A DNA stretch of 7,492 nucleotides from an uncultured Collinsella sp. (lineage in GTDB: Bacteria; Actinomycetota; Coriobacteriia; Coriobacteriales; Coriobacteriaceae), in the NCBI GenBank assembly GCA_900551655.1, contig URWM01000072.1, positions 1-7,492 on the forward strand, written 5' to 3'. This document shows, one piece after another, positions 1-7,492 of this stretch. A program made the translations under genes and the position numbers. The notes under the pieces are model-generated. The model saw nothing but the letters and a program-made list of their open reading frames with translations. It searched no databases and was not told the DNA's origin. Each line of letters begins with the position of its first letter. Within the stretch, counting starts at the first letter, position 1.

Positions 1-52
1 CATACGAGATTCCGCTACGTCTCGTGGGCTCGGAGATGTGTATAAGAGACAG
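1..52 (+). other. Untrimmed Illumina Nextera i7 adapter with Tn5 mosaic end (artefact)
   Basis: Not genomic DNA. Bases 1-10 are the last ten bases of the P7 flow-cell oligo, bases 11-18 (TCCGCTAC) sit where the 8-nt i7 index belongs, bases 19-33 are the Nextera read-2 primer segment (GTCTCGTGGGCTCGG), and bases 34-52 are the 19-bp Tn5 mosaic end (AGATGTGTATAAGAGACAG). The genome starts at base 53. Any reading frame crossing 1-52 is chimeric. The plus-strand frame from base 24 gives the peptide MGSEMCIRDRS, a typical adapter-derived sequence. This marks a true contig end produced by incomplete read trimming. Confidence 0.98.
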
Positions 53-130
53 ATCTGGTGAAACGTCGCGCTCCAGCGGTAATCTGCTCTCATCTGTCGC
101 ATGGAAATCGGCGGCGTTTCCATTTAACGC
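53..130. other. Intergenic stretch at contig end, no supported gene
   Basis: About 80 bases lie between the adapter and the anti-sigma terminator. They contain a perfect 7-bp inverted repeat (ATGGAAA at 101-107 and TTTCCAT at 117-123) around a 9-base GC-rich loop, with no U-tract worth calling a terminator on either strand. On the minus strand an open frame starts with ATG at 123-121 (with a second in-frame ATG at 102-100) and runs without a stop into the adapter. It could be the first 23 codons of a downstream gene, but there is no Shine-Dalgarno sequence before either ATG and the peptide is not recognised. Confidence 0.5.
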
Positions 131-163
131 AAAAGAGGCCGCTTCCCCTAGTAGGAAGCGGCC
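131..163 (-). terminator. Intrinsic terminator after the anti-sigma gene
   Basis: Read on the minus strand, a perfect 10-bp GC-rich stem (arms 163-154 and 146-137, GGCCGCTTCC / GGAAGCGGCC) with a 7-base loop is followed by TC and then TTTT (134-131). It begins 7 bases after the anti-sigma stop codon at 171-173, so it should end the sigma/anti-sigma transcript. The U-tract is short, so termination may be incomplete. Confidence 0.8.
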
Positions 164-170
164 CCAAATC

Positions 171-1247
171 TTACGAATAGACGATGGTAAAGGGCTCTTT
201 CGTTTCGGTCTCCCCTGTTGATGTATACCTCACAATTTCAAGGGTTACCGAGACAACTTGATCGACATCAATCAACTTCGTTGGCACCCAGATGTTCTCT
301 CCGCTATTGCGCCCATAAGAAAAATATAAGTTGAACACCCCTGCGTCGTCATCTTCGATAATCTGCTCCGATCCATCCTTGTAGCTGACGGTCAGCTTAT
401 TATCAACTGCTTCATAGCCCAAATCATCGATGTGCGTCTGGATGGAAAACGGGCTAATCTCAAGAGGCGAGTCACCGGAGCGGAGTTCCTTTGTATCGAC
501 GTACGCTCCAATATTGAACTCGGGTGTCGACGCCTCAAACCGCCTCGCACTCTCACCTTCACCCTCGGTCCAGTGGATATTCCAGGTGACAGCATGTTGC
601 AAATCTCGCTCGCGATCCATAGCGGCAAAGTACATCGTGCCATTAATGACAGTATCGCTTGATGTGTCCTTATCAATTGTGCTGCGTGTGTCAGCCCATT
701 CCTCGCCGAAGTTCATGCTGGGCGTGCCGATGCCTTGTTCTTCTTCACCATAGAGAACAAGTTCGCCCGTCTCTGCTGCCGGCTTGTAGTAGTTAACGCC
801 ATTTGGATTGGACAACGTAAACGTCACGGCACCGCAACCGTTTTTATCGATAGCCATATCATGAATGTCGAGTGTATAGCCGTTGCCCTCGACGGACAGA
901 TTGACCTTCTGTACTGAACCCTCCAAGCTTTGGGGCGCGATACCATCACCAAACTCTCTGGTGTAGGTATATTTAGTCCCCGACGAGCCACCTTGAGTCC
1001 AGGTAATGGACTCTCCGTTGCCATGGTTTCCCCAGGCAGAGGCAAAATAACTGGAATTGACGACGGCGTAGGCGACCCCTCCGGTCGCCAGCACTCCGGC
1101 AAGGCATCCGATCACGGCAACATACAGAGGCTTCGCGTGACCCTTTCGGCGAAGCGGCTCACCAGCAGCGGCATAAAGAACACGGTCAGCAAGATCGCTA
1201 TCGGCTTGGATGGACTCGAAGGCCTGCTTGATTTGATTGGATTTCAC
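171..1247 (-). CDS. Membrane-anchored anti-sigma factor, DUF4179-like
   Basis: The product is 358 aa and probably the partner of the ECF sigma factor encoded just upstream. Three parts are visible: a cytoplasmic segment of about 40 residues beginning MKSNQIKQAFESIQADSDLA, a style common in anti-sigma proteins that precede DUF4179-type domains; one hydrophobic membrane segment at about residues 41-64; and an extracytoplasmic region of about 290 residues rich in beta-forming and acidic sequence, likely a sensor domain (the C-terminal part resembles DUF5643-type regions). No HxxxCxxC zinc motif is present, so it is not a ZAS-type anti-sigma factor. The start is GTG at 1247-1245, set by a strong GAGGAGG six bases upstream. 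The gene overlaps the sigma gene by 50 nt and is followed at once by a terminator. The family name is inferred from layout and style; the anti-sigma role rests mainly on gene order. Confidence 0.8.
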   Translation of the reverse strand: MKSNQIKQAFESIQADSDLADRVLYAAAGEPLRRKGHAKPLYVAVIGCLAGVLATGGVAYAVVNSSYFASAWGNHGNGESITWTQGGSSGTKYTYTREFGDGIAPQSLEGSVQKVNLSVEGNGYTLDIHDMAIDKNGCGAVTFTLSNPNGVNYYKPAAETGELVLYGEEEQGIGTPSMNFGEEWADTRSTIDKDTSSDTVINGTMYFAAMDRERDLQHAVTWNIHWTEGEGESARRFEASTPEFNIGAYVDTKELRSGDSPLEISPFSIQTHIDDLGYEAVDNKLTVSYKDGSEQIIEDDDAGVFNLYFSYGRNSGENIWVPTKLIDVDQVVSVTLEIVRYTSTGETETKEPFTIVYS

Positions 1248-1716
1248 GGTCGCCCTCCTCTAGGATGAATTTGAGCTTCGATCGACCGCGAGCTAAACGC
1301 GTTCGAACGGTCGCGGCTGGCACATGCAGTAACTCGGCAATCTCTGAGGTCGAAAAGCCCAGATAGTAATAGAGCACGATGGGAACACGGAATCGCTCCG
1401 GAAGTCGCATAACGTCTGACAGGACCGCCTTGGTCTCATCCTGCGCCGCCGAAAGCGAATCGGCCAGGTTCTCAATATCCTCCACACGCCTCCATGGCTT
1501 TCGAAAGAGCGATTTACATTCATTGATTGTGACCCGGATAAGCCAGCGGCGAAGATGTTCCCAACTTTCAAAGTATCCATCGCTTTTAAGCAACTTAAGA
1601 AAGACGTCTTGGGCAATATCGTCGGCATCGGCACGATCGCGCAGGTACGTCAATGCGATTCGAAACACGACATCCCGGTGATCTTCAACCGCCTGTCTAA
1701 AAGCTTGTTCTTCCAT
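1198..1716 (-). CDS. ECF-family RNA polymerase sigma factor
   Basis: The product is 172 aa, normal for a two-domain ECF sigma factor. Sigma-2 covers about residues 8-72, with the region 2.2 signature YLRDRADADDIAQDVFLKLL at 24-43 (core-enzyme binding) and the -10-reading segment RRWLIRVTINECKSLFRK after it. After a variable linker, sigma-4 covers about 98-150: LPERFRVPIVLYYYLGFS, then a helix-turn-helix (SEIAELLHVPAATVRTRLAR) that should read the -35 element. There is no sigma-1.1 or sigma-3 domain. The start is ATG at 1716-1714, because GGGAGG ends five bases upstream; a GTG two codons earlier lies within that ribosome binding site and is unlikely. The stop is TAG at 1200-1198, 50 nt inside the anti-sigma gene. 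The set fits envelope-stress sigma factors of the SigW/SigV type. The DNA is visibly less GC-rich than rpoBC. The specific regulon cannot be told from the sequence. Confidence 0.93.
   Translation of the reverse strand: MEEQAFRQAVEDHRDVVFRIALTYLRDRADADDIAQDVFLKLLKSDGYFESWEHLRRWLIRVTINECKSLFRKPWRRVEDIENLADSLSAAQDETKAVLSDVMRLPERFRVPIVLYYYLGFSTSEIAELLHVPAATVRTRLARGRSKLKFILEEGDREIQSNQAGLRVHPSR
1254..1260 (-). promoter_or_regulatory. Ribosome binding site fixing the GTG start of the anti-sigma gene
   Basis: GAGGAGG on the minus strand ends six bases before the GTG at 1247. It lies inside the sigma coding region, where it encodes part of the Glu-Glu-Gly tail, so the anti-sigma protein is probably translated by coupling to the sigma gene. 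Confidence 0.8.
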
Positions 1717-1721
1717 AATCA

Positions 1722-1727
1722 CCTCCC
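1722..1727 (-). promoter_or_regulatory. Ribosome binding site of the ECF sigma gene
   Basis: GGGAGG followed by TGATT and then ATG (1716) gives a near-perfect Shine-Dalgarno sequence with 5-base spacing. It decides the start: the in-frame GTG at 1722-1720 overlaps this element. Confidence 0.85.
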
Positions 1728-1764
1728 GGTGACGTTAATGATTCTTTCTGAGGCCCTCACCATA

Positions 1765-1793
1765 GATACGCTTTGACCGAAAGGAATGTTTCA
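1765..1793 (-). promoter_or_regulatory. Predicted ECF-type promoter of the sigma/anti-sigma operon
   Basis: Minus-strand TGAAAC (1793-1788), a 17-base spacer (1787-1771) and CGTATC (1770-1765) match the TGAAAC / CGTA pattern known for Bacillus SigW-type ECF promoters. The -10 lies about 50 bases upstream of the sigma ATG, which leaves a leader of roughly 40 bases. The sigma factor encoded next door is the obvious candidate to use it, giving positive autoregulation. The match is seen in the sequence; its use is inferred. A sigma-70 arrangement here would need a spacer of about 20 bases and fits worse. Confidence 0.65.
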
Positions 1794-1805
1794 AATTCAA
1801 GCAGG

Positions 1806-1845
1806 AAAAACCTACCAAAATAAACCTGTCCCTTTTTGGCAGGTT
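1806..1845 (-). repeat. Imperfect 12-bp inverted repeat with alternative pairings, terminator-like
   Basis: Read on the minus strand, arm AACCTGCCAAAA (1845-1834) pairs with TTTTGGTAGGTT (1820-1809) across a 13-base loop with one G-U wobble, and TTTTT (1810-1806) ends it, as in a weak intrinsic terminator. The first six bases, AACCTG, can instead pair with CAGGTT in the loop (1828-1823), so two mutually exclusive hairpins are possible. It lies between the rpoC terminator and the ECF promoter. It may be a second terminator, a small dispersed palindromic repeat, or both. Confidence 0.5.
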
Positions 1846-1851
1846 CTCTTC

Positions 1852-1889
1852 AAAAAAAGACCCGCTTCCCTGTTGGGAAACGGGTCTTT
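1852..1889 (-). terminator. Intrinsic terminator of the rpoBC transcript
   Basis: On the minus strand, arms AAAGACCCGTTTCCC (1889-1875) and GGGAAGCGGGTCTTT (1870-1856) form a 15-bp stem with one G-U wobble and a 4-base loop. A run of seven T (1858-1852) overlaps the end of the stem. It starts 26 bases after the rpoC stop codon and is a strong factor-independent terminator. It separates rpoBC from the sigma operon. Confidence 0.92.
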
Positions 1890-1915
1890 GGAAGGGCGGT
1901 TAACGTACTAGGAAA

Positions 1916-6391
<4,476 letters not shown>

Positions 6392-6397
6392 AGTCAA

Positions 6398-7492
<1,095 letters not shown>

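Noticed and set aside
101..123. Hairpin ATGGAAA/TTTCCAT as a terminator
   Set aside because: Short A/T-rich stem with a 9-base loop and no U-tract on either strand.
24..221. Plus-strand 65-codon open frame at the left end
   Set aside because: It starts inside the Nextera adapter and runs antisense through the terminator into the anti-sigma gene; it is an adapter chimera.
171..1247. ZAS-type (zinc) anti-sigma factor
   Set aside because: The cytoplasmic N-terminus has no HxxxCxxC motif and no cysteine before the membrane segment.
1763..1794. Sigma-70 promoter (TTGAAA / TATCTA) for the ECF operon
   Set aside because: The spacer would be about 20 bases, whereas the ECF-type motif fits with 17.
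1852..1889. Bidirectional terminator serving a plus-strand transcript
   Set aside because: On the plus strand only TTT follows the stem before GG, and no plus-strand gene ends here.

Overview
This window looks like one end of a short-read assembly contig from a high-GC Gram-positive bacterium. The best fit is an actinobacterium of the class Coriobacteriia (Collinsella-like, gut-associated). The evidence is the actinobacterial-type helical insertion near the N-terminus of RpoC, the absence of a trigger-loop insertion, the GC-rich codon use of rpoB/rpoC, and an envelope-type ECF sigma/anti-sigma pair. The genus is an inference from protein style, not a database match. All recognisable genes lie on the minus strand, so the biological order is right to left.

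Layout in the direction of transcription: the 3' part of rpoB (7492-6398, truncated by the window edge); rpoC (6391-1916), translationally coupled to rpoB; an intrinsic terminator (1889-1852); a second hairpin with alternative pairings (1845-1806); an ECF-type promoter (1793-1765); an ECF sigma factor gene (1716-1198); its membrane-anchored anti-sigma partner (1247-171), overlapping by 50 nt; an intrinsic terminator (163-131); and a short stretch without a supported gene. Bases 1-52 are not biological: they are an untrimmed Illumina Nextera i7 adapter ending in the Tn5 mosaic end.

rpoB and rpoC encode the two large catalytic subunits of RNA polymerase. The sigma/anti-sigma pair forms a separate two-gene stress-sensing operon. 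The anti-sigma protein should hold the sigma factor at the membrane until its extracytoplasmic domain receives a signal. The released sigma factor then redirects RNA polymerase, probably also to its own TGAAAC-N17-CGTA promoter.

The most interesting signal is at the C-terminus of RpoC. After the normal end of beta-prime, the protein continues for about 200 residues. That extension contains a helix-hairpin-helix domain that aligns without gaps to the C-terminal domain of the alpha subunit (alphaCTD), including the Arg, Asn, Gly and Lys positions that alphaCTD uses to bind DNA. An acidic tail with two short LDxLL-like helices follows. RpoB also ends in an acidic tail carrying an LDDL helix. This suggests an RNA polymerase with an extra alphaCTD-like module on beta-prime.
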